From Bacteroidales bacterium (GTDB lineage: Bacteria; Bacteroidota; Bacteroidia; Bacteroidales; WCHB1-69): 64,000 nucleotides of DNA. The notes under the pieces were generated by a model. The model saw nothing but the letters and a program-made list of their open reading frames with translations. It had not been told where the DNA came from and ran no database searches. Positions 1 to 8,527 of this stretch are shown here, one piece after another (positions within the stretch are counted from its first letter, which is position 1; every line of letters starts with the position of its first letter). The DNA lies in assembly GCA_017615795.1 (NCBI GenBank), contig JAFZZK010000033.1, positions 1-64,000 of the forward strand. Direction: 5' to 3'. The translations under genes and the position numbers were made by a program.

Positions 1-1
1 C

Positions 2-682
2 GAAGGCACAGGAAGCTACAACTACTCCTGGAGCCCGAATGCGGGCGGCACGGACAGCCTGGTGAACATCCAAGGCCAGGACTACACGCTCACGGTGACC
101 GACAGCCTCAACTGCATGGCCACCCGTACTTTCACGGTGGAGGCGCTCCCCAACCCGGAGGCATGCTTCACGCTGATACCGGAGGCGCCGTCCTATTTGG
201 TCGGCGAGACCATCCTCTTCAACAACTGTTCTCAGTACCAGGACTTCAACCACTGGGATCTCGGCGACCTCAACACCAGCGAGGAGGTGGGTTTAACATA
301 CGTGTACAACGAAGTGGGTACGTACACAGTCACGTTGCATGTGAGTAACGAAGTCGGCTGCGAAGACACCTACGAGCGGGAAGTCGTCGTCCACGAGAAG
401 ACCCGCTTCTACTTGCCCAACAGCTTCACCCCGAACGGCGACGGCATCAACGATGTGTTCGTTCCGGTCCAGATGGAGGTGAAGGACGACTCTTACAGCA
501 TCACGATTTACGACCGTTGGGGCAACCTGGTGTTCAAGAGCAATGACATCACCGAGGGTTGGGACGGCAAGGTGGGCGGCAAGATGGTGGCCACAGGCTC
601 GACATACGTCTATTTTGTCACATACCAGGATTTCGACAGCAGAGTATATGAGAAGAACGGCAAAGTGACTGTCGTTTACTAA
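2..682 (+). CDS. T9SS type B (gliding-motility CHU_C) surface protein, 3' end only
   Basis: The reading frame is open from the first bases of the window, so the gene begins upstream; 226 C-terminal residues are visible. They start with what looks like the end of a SprB-type repeat (WSPNAGGTDS, then YTLTVTDSLNC). Next comes a PKD-like fold (residues about 45-125 of the fragment, ending TYTVTLHVSNEVGC). The last ~90 residues are a CHU_C domain with its hallmark SFTPNGDGINDVF and the YDRWGNLVF core. In Bacteroidetes this C-terminal domain is the type B signal for export and surface attachment by the type IX secretion system. A GTG inside the frame at 62 is not a credible start because homologous sequence continues before it. 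The size and function of the missing N-terminal part cannot be judged. Confidence 0.9.
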   Translation, partial: EGTGSYNYSWSPNAGGTDSLVNIQGQDYTLTVTDSLNCMATRTFTVEALPNPEACFTLIPEAPSYLVGETILFNNCSQYQDFNHWDLGDLNTSEEVGLTYVYNEVGTYTVTLHVSNEVGCEDTYEREVVVHEKTRFYLPNSFTPNGDGINDVFVPVQMEVKDDSYSITIYDRWGNLVFKSNDITEGWDGKVGGKMVATGSTYVYFVTYQDFDSRVYEKNGKVTVVY

Positions 683-703
683 ATAAATTGCATCATTACG
701 ATT

Positions 704-737
704 AAAAAAAAGGCCAGTCTCGAGACTGGCCTTTTTT
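704..737. terminator. Bidirectional Rho-independent terminator
   Basis: A perfect 20-base palindrome at 712-731 (GGCCAGTCTC followed by its reverse complement) is flanked by an A-run (704-711) and a T-run (732-737). It lies 30 bases after the stop of the upstream surface-protein gene. The symmetrical flanks would also let it stop transcription coming from the minus-strand genes that end at 865. Confidence 0.9.
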
Positions 738-864
738 ATGATCTACTGTTTTATGGCTAATAGCCATTAGCTATTGGTTTTCAGTCTATGGTTTCCGATT
801 TATGGTCGCAAATCTTAAATCGCACCTCGTCTCTACGGATGCGTTGCCGGGGAAAAACAATATT

Positions 865-1398
865 TTACAGGACTTCCATTTGCCGGGCCGCTTCCCAGAT
901 GGCAATGCCGGCGGCGATGGTGACGTTCAGGGAATGCTTGGTGCCGTGTTGCGGTATCTCAAGGGCGGCGTCACAAAGGGGCAGGAGCCGGTCGTCCACT
1001 CCGAACACCTCGTTGCCGACCACCAAAGCCACTTTTTTATATGCCTGGAAAGAGAACTGGTGCAACATCTTGGATTGGTCCACCTGCTCCACAACGAACA
1101 GGGCGTAGCCGTCCTCTTTGAGGTGCCGGGCAAGCGCCTCCACGTCTTCGGCGTATTCCCATGCGACGCTTTCTGTCGCGCCGAGGGCGGTCTTGGCGAT
1201 GTCTTTATGGGGTGGGCACGCGGTGATGCCGCACAGGTAGAGTTTCTCGACATTGAAGGCGTCGCATGTGCGGAAGACAGAGCCCACGTTGTTCATGCTG
1301 CGAATGCTGTCGAGCACGACTACAATAGGGGCTTTGGGCTGAGCCTTGAACTGCTCCGGTGTGACGCGGTGCAGTTCCTCCATGGTCAGTTTTTTCAT
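865..1398 (-). CDS. TrmH/SpoU-family RNA 2'-O-methyltransferase
   Basis: This 177-residue protein is a compact SPOUT-class methyltransferase. The three SpoU motifs are visible: NNVGSVFRTCDA (about residues 36-47), LVVGNEVFGV (about 125-134), and EIPQHGTKHSLNVTIAAGIA near the C-terminus. Together these form the knotted SAM site and supply the catalytic Arg and Asn. There is no N-terminal L30e-like substrate domain, so it resembles the minimal TrmH/TrmL type rather than RlmB. Substrate (tRNA or rRNA ribose) cannot be assigned from sequence alone. It starts 12 nt after the dnaB stop and is probably co-transcribed with dnaB. Confidence 0.85.
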   Translation of the reverse strand: MKKLTMEELHRVTPEQFKAQPKAPIVVVLDSIRSMNNVGSVFRTCDAFNVEKLYLCGITACPPHKDIAKTALGATESVAWEYAEDVEALARHLKEDGYALFVVEQVDQSKMLHQFSFQAYKKVALVVGNEVFGVDDRLLPLCDAALEIPQHGTKHSLNVTIAAGIAIWEAARQMEVL

Positions 1399-1410
1399 GG
1401 TGTGAGGATG

Positions 1411-2994
1411 TTAGTATGGGTATTCACCGTCTGGAGAAGGCTCGGGCTGTGCGGGCGTGTCGTCGTTCATGCTGGACTCCATGATGCTGAAGCTGGGGCT
1501 GGGAGAGATGTTGACGCCCGGCACGGAGGCAACCCCGTCGCTGGTGAAGGTGGTATCGCCGCCCAGGTAGTAGCCAGTCTCCACATCGGAAAACTTGGTG
1601 TATTGGCTTTGGAATCGCACGCGGACATTGCCGGTGCTTCCGTGACGGTTTTTCTCGAACATGATTTCGGCCAGGCCTTGCGAAGGGGTGTCGTCTTCAA
1701 ATTTGTCCATTTTGTAATACTCCGGCCGGTAGATGAAGAGCACGAGGTCGGCATCCTGCTCGATGGAGCCGGATTCACGGAGGTCGGAAAGCATGGGGCG
1801 TCTGTTGCCGCCACGGGTCTCGACGGCGCGGCTCAGCTGGGCCAAGGCTATGACGGGAATGTCCAGCTCTTTGGCCAGGGCTTTCAATGAACGGGAGATG
1901 TAACTGATTTCCTGCTCGCGGTTGCCTCCTTTGTTGTTGGTGTCGGAGCCGCCCTGCATGAGCTGCAGATAGTCGATGATGACCATCTGGATGTCGTACT
2001 TGTGCTTGAGGCGGCGGCACTTGGCGCGCAGGTCGAAAACCGAAAGCGCCGGCGTGTCGTCAATGATGAGGTTGGAGCTGTCCAAGGCTCCGATGCTGTT
2101 CACCAACTTTGTCCATTCGTCCTCGGAGAGTTGCCCTTTTGCGATGTGCTCGGTAACGATGCCGGATTCCATGGAGAAGAGACGTTGTGCGAGCTGTCCG
2201 GCGGACATTTCGAGGGAGAAGAAGGCCACGGGACGGTTGTAGTCGAGGGCGGCGTTGCGGGCGATGGAAAGCACGAAAGAGGTCTTGCCCATGCCGGGAC
2301 GTCCGGCCATGATGATGAGGTCTGATTTCTGAAAGCCGCCGGTTTTCTCGTCGATGGCGCGGATGCCGGAGGGCACGCCCTGCAAATCGTCGGAATTTTT
2401 GCGCATATTGTCCAACTCGTCGAGCACTGACTGCACGACCTGATGCAACTCCTTGCTGTCGCGTTTGAAATTGCTCTCGATGATGTTGAAGATCTTGGTC
2501 TCGGCTTTGTCCAACAGATCGAGCACGTCGTTGGACTCGTCGTATGAATCGGTGATGATGTCGTTACAGTTGTGGATGAGTTCGCGGACGACGAACTTTT
2601 CCATGACCACGCGGGCGTGGTACTCGATGTTGGCGGCGGAAGTGATTCGGTTGGTAAGGCCTGACAGGTAGGCGGCGCCGCCCACCACGTCGAGCAGCTT
2701 GTCCTTGCGCAGCTGGTTGGTGACGGTGAGCAGGTCGATAGGCTGTGCCATCGTGAAGAGCTTCTTGATGGCGTTGAAGATGTGCTGATTGGCGGCCACA
2801 TAGAACATCTGCGGCTGCAGGAAGTCGAGAATGGTGCTTACAGCATTGTCATCGATCATGAGCGCGCCAAGCACGGCCTCCTCAAATTCCACGGCTTGTG
2901 GCGTGACTTTGCCGGTGACTCCTAAAATATTCTCGACACGGTTGTAAGACGGACTCTTGGTCTGTCGATTTTCAGTAATGGGCTTGTTTTCCAT
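1411..2994 (-). CDS. dnaB: Replicative DNA helicase DnaB
   Basis: This 527-residue protein is the hexameric helicase that unwinds DNA at the replication fork. An N-terminal DnaB domain begins around residue 33 (QAVEFEEAVLGALM). The RecA-like domain carries Walker A (GRPGMGKTSF, about 231-240), a Walker B-type VIIDYLQLM, and the SDLRESGSIEQDAD segment. The ATG at 2994 is preferred over an in-frame ATG at 3042 because a promoter -7 box (3032-3039) overlaps the sequence just inside the longer start, and homology begins after 2994. No intein is present. The C-terminus ends in a short acidic Pro-rich tail. Confidence 0.97.
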   Translation of the reverse strand: MENKPITENRQTKSPSYNRVENILGVTGKVTPQAVEFEEAVLGALMIDDNAVSTILDFLQPQMFYVAANQHIFNAIKKLFTMAQPIDLLTVTNQLRKDKLLDVVGGAAYLSGLTNRITSAANIEYHARVVMEKFVVRELIHNCNDIITDSYDESNDVLDLLDKAETKIFNIIESNFKRDSKELHQVVQSVLDELDNMRKNSDDLQGVPSGIRAIDEKTGGFQKSDLIIMAGRPGMGKTSFVLSIARNAALDYNRPVAFFSLEMSAGQLAQRLFSMESGIVTEHIAKGQLSEDEWTKLVNSIGALDSSNLIIDDTPALSVFDLRAKCRRLKHKYDIQMVIIDYLQLMQGGSDTNNKGGNREQEISYISRSLKALAKELDIPVIALAQLSRAVETRGGNRRPMLSDLRESGSIEQDADLVLFIYRPEYYKMDKFEDDTPSQGLAEIMFEKNRHGSTGNVRVRFQSQYTKFSDVETGYYLGGDTTFTSDGVASVPGVNISPSPSFSIMESSMNDDTPAQPEPSPDGEYPY

Positions 2995-3031
2995 AGATTG
3001 GGGAAGTAAAGAGGTGATTTGATTCGGGCGG

Positions 3032-3039
3032 CAAATATA
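3032..3039 (-). promoter_or_regulatory. Bacteroidetes promoter -7 box for dnaB
   Basis: CAAATATA on the plus strand reads TATATTTG on the minus strand and fits TAnnTTTG. It lies about 38 nt before the dnaB ATG at 2994. No exact TTTG box is seen at the usual upstream distance, so it is a partial match. Confidence 0.5.
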
Positions 3040-3120
3040 CATAAAAAGTATATAACCCGAACCAAAAATGCAAAGTACTTAATTGTCAATGCTTTAAAGC
3101 TAACTTCTCTCTGCTGGACT

Positions 3121-3606
3121 CTATGGCAGGAAGCCGGCGTGGAAAGTGTACGGCAGCAGGTCGGCCACGCACCGCAGGTGGTATATGGGTCCCTCTTGTC
3201 CTGCGAGAATCACCTCGATGGGTTGCCCGAATTTTTGTTCGTACTCGTAGAGCACTTGGCGGCAGCTTCCGCAGGGGGACACCGGCACCTTGAGCGGTTC
3301 CACGGGGTTGATGGCCGTGATGGCGATGCGGGAGAAGGGCACCTCCGGGAATTTTGCCGACGCTGCGAAAGCGGCGGTGCGTTCGGCGCATAGGCCACAA
3401 GGGTAGACGGCGTTCTCCTGGTTGCAGCCCGTGACCACCTGGCCGTTGTTCATCAGGATGGCGGCTCCGACCTGGAAGTGGGAGTATGGGGCGTAGGCAC
3501 GCGTGGCAGCATGCTCGGCCTCCACCAATAGTTTGAGGATGTCAGCGGGAAGCTCGACGCGGTCTTCGTATACGAGAATGCGGGATTCAAGGGATATAGT
3601 TTTCAT
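3121..3606 (-). CDS. cdd: Cytidine deaminase
   Basis: This 161-residue enzyme of pyrimidine salvage hydrolyses cytidine or deoxycytidine to (deoxy)uridine. The zinc site is complete: Cys-Ala-Glu in GLCAERTAAF supplies a ligand and the catalytic Glu, and PCGSCRQVLYEY supplies the other two Cys ligands. The N-terminal YAPYSHFQVGAAI motif is also typical. Length matches the tetrameric class. It starts 44 nt after pyrD on the same strand, so it probably belongs to the pyrF-pyrK-pyrD-cdd run, which places salvage beside de novo synthesis. Confidence 0.95.
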   Translation of the reverse strand: MKTISLESRILVYEDRVELPADILKLLVEAEHAATRAYAPYSHFQVGAAILMNNGQVVTGCNQENAVYPCGLCAERTAAFAASAKFPEVPFSRIAITAINPVEPLKVPVSPCGSCRQVLYEYEQKFGQPIEVILAGQEGPIYHLRCVADLLPYTFHAGFLP

Positions 3607-3650
3607 TGTCTTGTTTTTTGCGTGGAAAATATTTTGACGGGGTGGGGGGG

Positions 3651-4550
3651 CTACAGGCAGCCGCGCACCTCCTCCCAGCGGGTGATACCCTCTTTCTCGC
3701 AGAGCGTCTGCAGGTCGTTGACAATGCGTTGTCCTGCGAGCGGGTCGTTGAAATTGGCTGTGCCCACCTGCACGGCTGTGGCGCCGGCCATGATGAACTC
3801 GAGTGCGTCCTCAGCCGTGGCTATGCCCCCGATGCCGAAGACGGGCACGTTTACTCGCTTGCAGACGGCATGCACCATGCGCAAGGCGATGGGCTTGATG
3901 GCTGGCCCGGAAAGCCCGGCATAGACGTTGTTGAAGACGGGTTTCCGGCGATGGATATCGATAGCCAAGGCCTGGAATGTGTTGACCAATGAAAGGGAGT
4001 CGGCGCCGGCCTCCTCGCAGGCGAGAGCCATCTCGACGATGTCTTCCGCGTTGGGGGAGAGCTTGACGATAAGGGGCTTGCGGCAAACCTCTCGCACGGC
4101 GGCGACCACTTCGCGGGCGACGTTGGCTTTCAGGCCGAACGCCATCCCTCCGCTTTTGACATTCGGGCAGGAGATGTTGAGCTCTAACATGTCGATGTCG
4201 GCATTGGAGAGCAGCTCCGCGCCGGCGACATAGTCGTCGATGCAACTGCCGCCCATGTTGGCGATGAGTACCGTGTCGAAACGGCGCATCTTGGCGACGC
4301 CCTCCTCAACAAAGGCCCGCACGCCGGGATTCTGCAGCCCTACGCTGTTCATCATGCCCGAGGCGGTTTCGTATACACGGATGCCCTCGTTGCCCTCCTT
4401 GGGAATCCAAGTCAGACCTTTGGAGCTGATGCCGCCCAGACAGCTTACGTCATATAGTTCATTATATTCATCTCCGAAACCGAAAGTGCCAGATGCGGCA
4501 ACGATGGGATTCTTGAAACGGATGCCGTTGATGGTGGTGGAAAGATCCAT
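3651..4550 (-). CDS. pyrD: Dihydroorotate dehydrogenase B, catalytic subunit
   Basis: This 299-residue class 1B enzyme oxidises dihydroorotate to orotate on FMN. Visible features are the N-terminal [13 protein letters not shown], the SSKGLT substrate/FMN segment, [13 protein letters not shown] (which in class 1B contains the catalytic Cys), IVKLSP, the [14 protein letters not shown] loop, and [19 protein letters not shown] for the FMN phosphate. The start at 4550 is chosen because homology begins at MDLSTTING; a longer frame to 4718 only overlaps pyrK out of frame. Class 1B needs the PyrK subunit, encoded immediately upstream. Confidence 0.97.
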   Translation of the reverse strand: MDLSTTINGIRFKNPIVAASGTFGFGDEYNELYDVSCLGGISSKGLTWIPKEGNEGIRVYETASGMMNSVGLQNPGVRAFVEEGVAKMRRFDTVLIANMGGSCIDDYVAGAELLSNADIDMLELNISCPNVKSGGMAFGLKANVAREVVAAVREVCRKPLIVKLSPNAEDIVEMALACEEAGADSLSLVNTFQALAIDIHRRKPVFNNVYAGLSGPAIKPIALRMVHAVCKRVNVPVFGIGGIATAEDALEFIMAGATAVQVGTANFNDPLAGQRIVNDLQTLCEKEGITRWEEVRGCL

Positions 4551-4579
4551 GGTGTTGGGGATTTTGCAGGAGTGTTTGA

Positions 4580-5320
4580 TTATTGTTGAAAAAGGATGTT
4601 GGCGGGAAAGACGGGGCCTTCCTTGCAGACGCGCTTCATGCCGTCGGCGGTTTTGATGCTGCATCCGAGGCAAGCGCCGATGCCACAGGCCATGCGGTGC
4701 TCCATGGAACACCAGCACGGCGTTTTTTGTTCAGCGCACAAGGCGGCCACCTTGCGCATCATCACCTCCGGGCCGCAGGTGTAGACGGCGTCATACTTTT
4801 CGGGCGTGAGCAGGTCGGTGATATAGCCGCGATAGCCCTCTTCGCCCACTTCGGTGGAGGCGAAGATGTTGGCGCAGTGTGGCTCGAACTCCTCCATGGC
4901 GAACAAATCGTCGCGATAGCCTAAGTAGGCATCCACAAGGACACCTTTGGCGGTTAGCTCTTTCGCGGTCTGGCAGAGCGGCGGGATGCCGAGGCCGCCG
5001 CCTACGAGCGCCACGCGACCGGCGGCTTGGTCAAGGGGGTATCCTGTGCCCAAAGCACCCAACAGGGAGATGGGGTCGCCGGCTTTCAGTCCAGAGAGCT
5101 TGCGGGTGCCTTGGCCCACCACGCGGTACATGAAATGCAGCGTGTGCTCGTCAGCTTTGAAGATGCTGATGGGGCGCATCAGGGTGAGCTCGTGTTCCCA
5201 AGCTTTGAGCATGAAAAACTGGCCGGCGTGGGCGTCGGCGCCGTTGCGTTCCGCGACGAGCACGTATATGTCGTCCGTCAGGCGGGATTGGGATATGACC
5301 GTGGAATCGAAATATTTCAT
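4580..5320 (-). CDS. pyrK: Dihydroorotate dehydrogenase B, electron-transfer subunit
   Basis: This 246-residue FAD and [2Fe-2S] protein passes electrons from PyrD to NAD+. An N-terminal ferredoxin-reductase-type FAD domain (MRPISIF motif near residue 50) is followed by the NAD domain ([20 protein letters not shown]). The C-terminal cluster motif has four Cys in [17 protein letters not shown] and the following RVCKEGPVF. The start at 5320 (MKYFDSTV) fits the family; a longer frame to 5398 adds unrelated residues and runs into pyrF. It stops 29 nt before pyrD. Confidence 0.96.
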   Translation of the reverse strand: MKYFDSTVISQSRLTDDIYVLVAERNGADAHAGQFFMLKAWEHELTLMRPISIFKADEHTLHFMYRVVGQGTRKLSGLKAGDPISLLGALGTGYPLDQAAGRVALVGGGLGIPPLCQTAKELTAKGVLVDAYLGYRDDLFAMEEFEPHCANIFASTEVGEEGYRGYITDLLTPEKYDAVYTCGPEVMMRKVAALCAEQKTPCWCSMEHRMACGIGACLGCSIKTADGMKRVCKEGPVFPANILFQQ

Positions 5321-5346
5321 AGGGTCGATGGTTGGGTTATATGGCA

Positions 5347-5374
5347 AATGGGAGAACAAAAATGTTCTCCCATT
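5347..5374. other. Perfect intercistronic hairpin between pyrF and pyrK
   Basis: A 12-bp perfect inverted repeat (AATGGGAGAACA at 5347-5358, its complement at 5363-5374) is separated by a 4-base AAAA loop. It sits 7 nt after the pyrF stop and 26 nt before the pyrK start. No T-tract follows on the minus strand, so it does not look like an ordinary Rho-independent terminator. It could mark RNA processing, protect the 3' end of the pyrF message, or attenuate expression. Confidence 0.8.
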
Positions 5375-5381
5375 GTGATGA

Positions 5382-6245
5382 TTAGCATTGAATGGCATTG
5401 AGGATGTCGTCCCTCATGCGGATGGCCTCGGTGCGTGCGCAGTCGGCGAAATGTTGTTCGCCGTTGGGTTGCTTGCGGTAGGCGAGCAGGATCCCTCTTG
5501 ACGAGTTGACCACGCCGCCGTTGCCGTTGTGCAGGTACTTGGCGATGTCTTCGGCTTTGCCGCCCTGGGCGCCGTATCCAGGAATGAGGAAGAAGGTGGA
5601 GGCGAGTATACGGCGGATTTCGGCAGCCTCGTCGGCGTGGGTGCATCCCATGACACCGCCGATGCCGGAATAGCCGCAGGCGCCCAGATAGTCGCGCCCT
5701 ATCTCGTTGATCTTCTCACCCACCACATGATATACACGGCGATTGCCGGTGGGCAGGTACTCGATGTCCTTGGCTCCTTCGTTGGAAGTGCGGATGAGCA
5801 CGAAGATGCCTTTGTTGTGATTCTGCACGTAGGGCAGGTAGGGCGTGAGGCTGTCCATTCCCATATAAGGGCTGAGCGTGACAAAGTCGGCCTCGAAGTC
5901 GCCCGTGAAGTGCGCCTTGGCATACATCTCGGCGGTCTTGGCGATATCCCCGCGTTTGATGTCGGCGATGGCGACGGCATTTTTCTCGCGCAGGAGGGCA
6001 AGCGTGCGCTGGTAGGCGCGCAGTCCGGCCATGCCGTAAGATTCATAGTAGGCAATTTGCACTTTGTAGCAGGCCGCCACGTCGAGCGTGGCCTCGACAA
6101 TGGCCTTGTTGAACTGGAATATCCCCTCCTCGATGTCGGGATAGCGTTGGGCGAACTCGGGGGGCAAATAGCCATAGTCCGTGTCTAGTCCCACGCACAC
6201 ATGCCCGTTTTGGGCAACTTTTTCGAACAATTTGTCTATAATCAT
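5382..6245 (-). CDS. pyrF: Orotidine 5'-phosphate decarboxylase
   Basis: This 287-residue enzyme catalyses the last step of UMP synthesis. It is the longer PyrF subfamily, with CVGLDTDYGYLPPEF near the start, the catalytic ADIKRGDIAKTAEMYA motif (about residues 90-105), and the phosphate loop FLIPGYGAQGG. It leads the run pyrF, pyrK, pyrD, cdd and follows the response regulator by 57 nt. I see no separate promoter in that gap, so the regulator and the pyr genes may share a transcript. Confidence 0.96.
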   Translation of the reverse strand: MIIDKLFEKVAQNGHVCVGLDTDYGYLPPEFAQRYPDIEEGIFQFNKAIVEATLDVAACYKVQIAYYESYGMAGLRAYQRTLALLREKNAVAIADIKRGDIAKTAEMYAKAHFTGDFEADFVTLSPYMGMDSLTPYLPYVQNHNKGIFVLIRTSNEGAKDIEYLPTGNRRVYHVVGEKINEIGRDYLGACGYSGIGGVMGCTHADEAAEIRRILASTFFLIPGYGAQGGKAEDIAKYLHNGNGGVVNSSRGILLAYRKQPNGEQHFADCARTEAIRMRDDILNAIQC

Positions 6246-6302
6246 GATGCCTTGGTCTATGGGTGAACAATAATGGAGCTGGTCGTGCCTGTCGCGCGGC
6301 GA

Positions 6303-7079
6303 TTATTCCGACACCTTGAGCATGAATCCGGTACCATGCACGTTGACGATTTCCACCAACGGCTTGTAGTCGCCGATGTAGGAGACTTTGCGTTTGCCTT
6401 TCTCCTTGGGTGCAATGTGCCCTTCGTCGTCGATTTGGAGGTAGGAGCGCAGTTTGGTGAGAAATACGTCCATACTTCTGCCGACGGCGTGGTCGTCATC
6501 ACCCCATATTTCTTTGAGGATGATTTCGCGCGGGATGAGCTTGTTCTTGTGGTCGAGCAACAACTTGAGCAGTTCGGCTTCCTTGCGGGTGAGTGTGCGG
6601 GTCATCTTCGGATGGATGAGTTGCATGCCGCTGAAATTGAAGGTGAAATTGCCCATCTTGTAGATCTTTTCTTCATAGAGGGATTTTTGCACGGCGGTGC
6701 CACGTTTGCAACGTTTCAAGATGGCGCGCACGCGCAACTCCAGCTCCTCAATGCTGAAAGGCTTGGCGACATAGTCGTCGCAGCCCAGTTTGAATCCTTT
6801 GACTCGTTCCTCCTTGGATGTGCGGGAGGTGAGGATGATGATGGGCGTGTAGTCGTCGATCTTGCGGATGTCCTGCAATAACGAGAAGCCGTCTTTGCCA
6901 GGCAACATCACGTCGATGATACATAAATCGTACATGTCCGTGTTGTAAGCTTTTGCAGCCATCTCTCCATCCTTGAAATCAACTACCTCATATCCTTCAA
7001 GTTCGAAATAGTCCTTGATGACATAGCGCAGGTTCTCGCTGTCGTCCACCAACATGATTTTTTCTTTGTTGTTTTCCAT
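6303..7079 (-). CDS. OmpR-family response regulator with an insertion in the DNA-binding domain
   Basis: This 258-residue regulator has a receiver domain with the acidic pocket (LVDD), the phosphoacceptor Asp in CIIDVMLPGKDG (about residue 56), conserved Thr/Ser (ILTSRT) and Lys (VAKPF). A winged-helix domain follows (TLTRKEAELLKLL, WGDDDHAVGRSMDVFLTKLR). Between SYL and VEIVNVHGTGF there are 27 residues where the second regulator in this window (49793-50476) has 5, so the segment before the wing is enlarged by a basic stretch. No histidine kinase gene is adjacent; the partner and targets are unknown. Confidence 0.93.
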   Translation of the reverse strand: MENNKEKIMLVDDSENLRYVIKDYFELEGYEVVDFKDGEMAAKAYNTDMYDLCIIDVMLPGKDGFSLLQDIRKIDDYTPIIILTSRTSKEERVKGFKLGCDDYVAKPFSIEELELRVRAILKRCKRGTAVQKSLYEEKIYKMGNFTFNFSGMQLIHPKMTRTLTRKEAELLKLLLDHKNKLIPREIILKEIWGDDDHAVGRSMDVFLTKLRSYLQIDDEGHIAPKEKGKRKVSYIGDYKPLVEIVNVHGTGFMLKVSE

Positions 7080-7158
7080 ATCTGGTTATATTTTAATATT
7101 TTATGTAGTTCAGGCTGGATATATTTTAACTTAAAATCTTTAATTTTTTAAAATTGTG

Positions 7159-7166
7159 CAAAAATA
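7159..7166 (-). promoter_or_regulatory. Promoter -7 box for the response regulator
   Basis: CAAAAATA on the plus strand is TATTTTTG on the minus strand, fitting TAnnTTTG, about 80 nt before the regulator start at 7079. It lies back to back with the rlmL promoter in the 215-nt divergent gap. Confidence 0.5.
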
Positions 7167-7192
7167 TAAAAAAACAAAAACAAATACAATAC

Positions 7193-7223
7193 TTTGAAAA
7201 AAAATCTATTTTTGCTATCTTTG
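7193..7223 (+). promoter_or_regulatory. Complete Bacteroidetes promoter for the rlmL-type gene
   Basis: TTTG (7193-7196), 19 nt spacer, TATCTTTG (7216-7223) is an exact match to the -33/-7 form of the Bacteroidetes primary sigma factor. The expected start lies near 7230, giving a leader of about 65 nt. Confidence 0.8.
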
Positions 7224-7294
7224 CAGCCGTTTTCGGAAAGTGAGGGATGACTTTGTCGAGTCCTTACTATGTACATTATATAATATAGTACTGT

Positions 7295-8482
7295 ATGACA
7301 ATGGGGAAAAATGAATATTATGTGGCAAAGACTTTTGCGGGATTAGAGCATTTGTTGGCGGGCGAGTTGGAAGCGCTGGGGGCGCGGAACTGCCGTGTCA
7401 TGAGCCGATCCGTCGCCTTCGAGGGGCCCGTTGAGCTGATGTACGAAGCCAACTATCACTGTCGGACTGCCCTGCGCGTGTTGTGGCGGCAGAAAACGTT
7501 TTCTTTCCATAATAATCGGCAGTTCTACGAGCAGATTTTCGAGTTCCCTTCCGAGAATTTCCTGCATCGCGACGGCACGTTGGCTGTCCATGCCACCATT
7601 GCAGACACCATTTTCAACACGCCGCTTTATGCCTCTGTGCTCGCCAAGGATGCCATCTGCGACCGTTTCCGTGATCTTTACGATGAACGACCGTCCGTGG
7701 ATCGCGACTCCCCGGATGTGCAGTTCCATCTCCACATTTACAAGGATGAAGCACAGTTGTTCCTCGACAGTTCTGGCGAGTCGTTGCACAAGCGCGGCTA
7801 CAAAGTGCGCAACCATCCGGCCCCCATCAACGAAGTGGTGGCCGCGGCCATGCTCATGCTGGCCGGCTATGACGGCAGCTGTGACTTCATAGACCCGATG
7901 TGCGGCGGCGCGACCCTGCCCATTGAGGCCGCCATGATGGCACTCCACATCCCCGCCGGATTCTATCGCCGCGACTATGGATTCTGCCGCTGGAAACGCT
8001 TCGACCCGCAACTCTGGAAAAGCATTCGCGACAAAGCTGAGATCCTCGACGACGTTCCCGTGAATTTCTATGCCAGCGACATCGACCCTCGTTTCGTCGA
8101 AATGGCGCGCGACAACGTGAAACGCGCGCGCCTCGTCGACTTTATCCACGTCGAACGGCGCGATATGCGCCAGTCGAATCCTGCGCGCACACCCGCCTTG
8201 GTCATGATGAACCCGCCATACGGCGAACGCCTTGAGGTGAAGGACATTGAGGACTTCTATGCCGAAATCGGCGACACCCTGAAACGCAATTATGCGGGCT
8301 GCAGGGCGTTCTTGATCAGCTCCGACATGAAGGCCCTCAAACATGTCGGCCTGAAGCCAGACTCCAAGACGACACTCTTTAACGGCTCCCTGGAATGTCG
8401 TTTCCTCGGCTATGATCTCTTTGCCGGCGACAGGAAGAACCATGTGTCCCAGAATTCTCCCTCTTCGCATACCAAAAACTAA
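7295..8482 (+). CDS. THUMP-domain class I RNA methyltransferase (RlmL N-terminal type)
   Basis: This 395-residue protein belongs to the UPF0020 family that makes m2G in 23S rRNA (position 2445 in E. coli RlmL) or related tRNA sites. It has an N-terminal THUMP-type RNA-binding half (to about residue 165), then a Rossmann methyltransferase with FIDPMCGGATLPIEAAMMA as SAM motif I, FYASDIDPRFVEMA as the acidic loop, and the catalytic NPPYGERL motif. The second methylase domain (RlmK) of the E. coli protein is absent, as is usual in this phylum. A second in-frame ATG at 7301 is an equally possible start. Confidence 0.9.
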   Translation: MTMGKNEYYVAKTFAGLEHLLAGELEALGARNCRVMSRSVAFEGPVELMYEANYHCRTALRVLWRQKTFSFHNNRQFYEQIFEFPSENFLHRDGTLAVHATIADTIFNTPLYASVLAKDAICDRFRDLYDERPSVDRDSPDVQFHLHIYKDEAQLFLDSSGESLHKRGYKVRNHPAPINEVVAAAMLMLAGYDGSCDFIDPMCGGATLPIEAAMMALHIPAGFYRRDYGFCRWKRFDPQLWKSIRDKAEILDDVPVNFYASDIDPRFVEMARDNVKRARLVDFIHVERRDMRQSNPARTPALVMMNPPYGERLEVKDIEDFYAEIGDTLKRNYAGCRAFLISSDMKALKHVGLKPDSKTTLFNGSLECRFLGYDLFAGDRKNHVSQNSPSSHTKN

Positions 8483-8527
8483 TAATGGGCGTTTATGGAT
8501 GCAGAAAAACATAAAATATTATTTCAG

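Noticed and set aside
62..682. A GTG start at 62 for a complete small CHU_C protein
   Set aside because: The same frame is open to the window edge and the upstream codons continue a SprB-like repeat, so this is the 3' part of a larger gene.
7343..8512. A 389-codon open frame on the minus strand opposite the RlmL-type gene
   Set aside because: The plus-strand gene has a full promoter and methylase motifs; the antisense frame is a codon-bias shadow.
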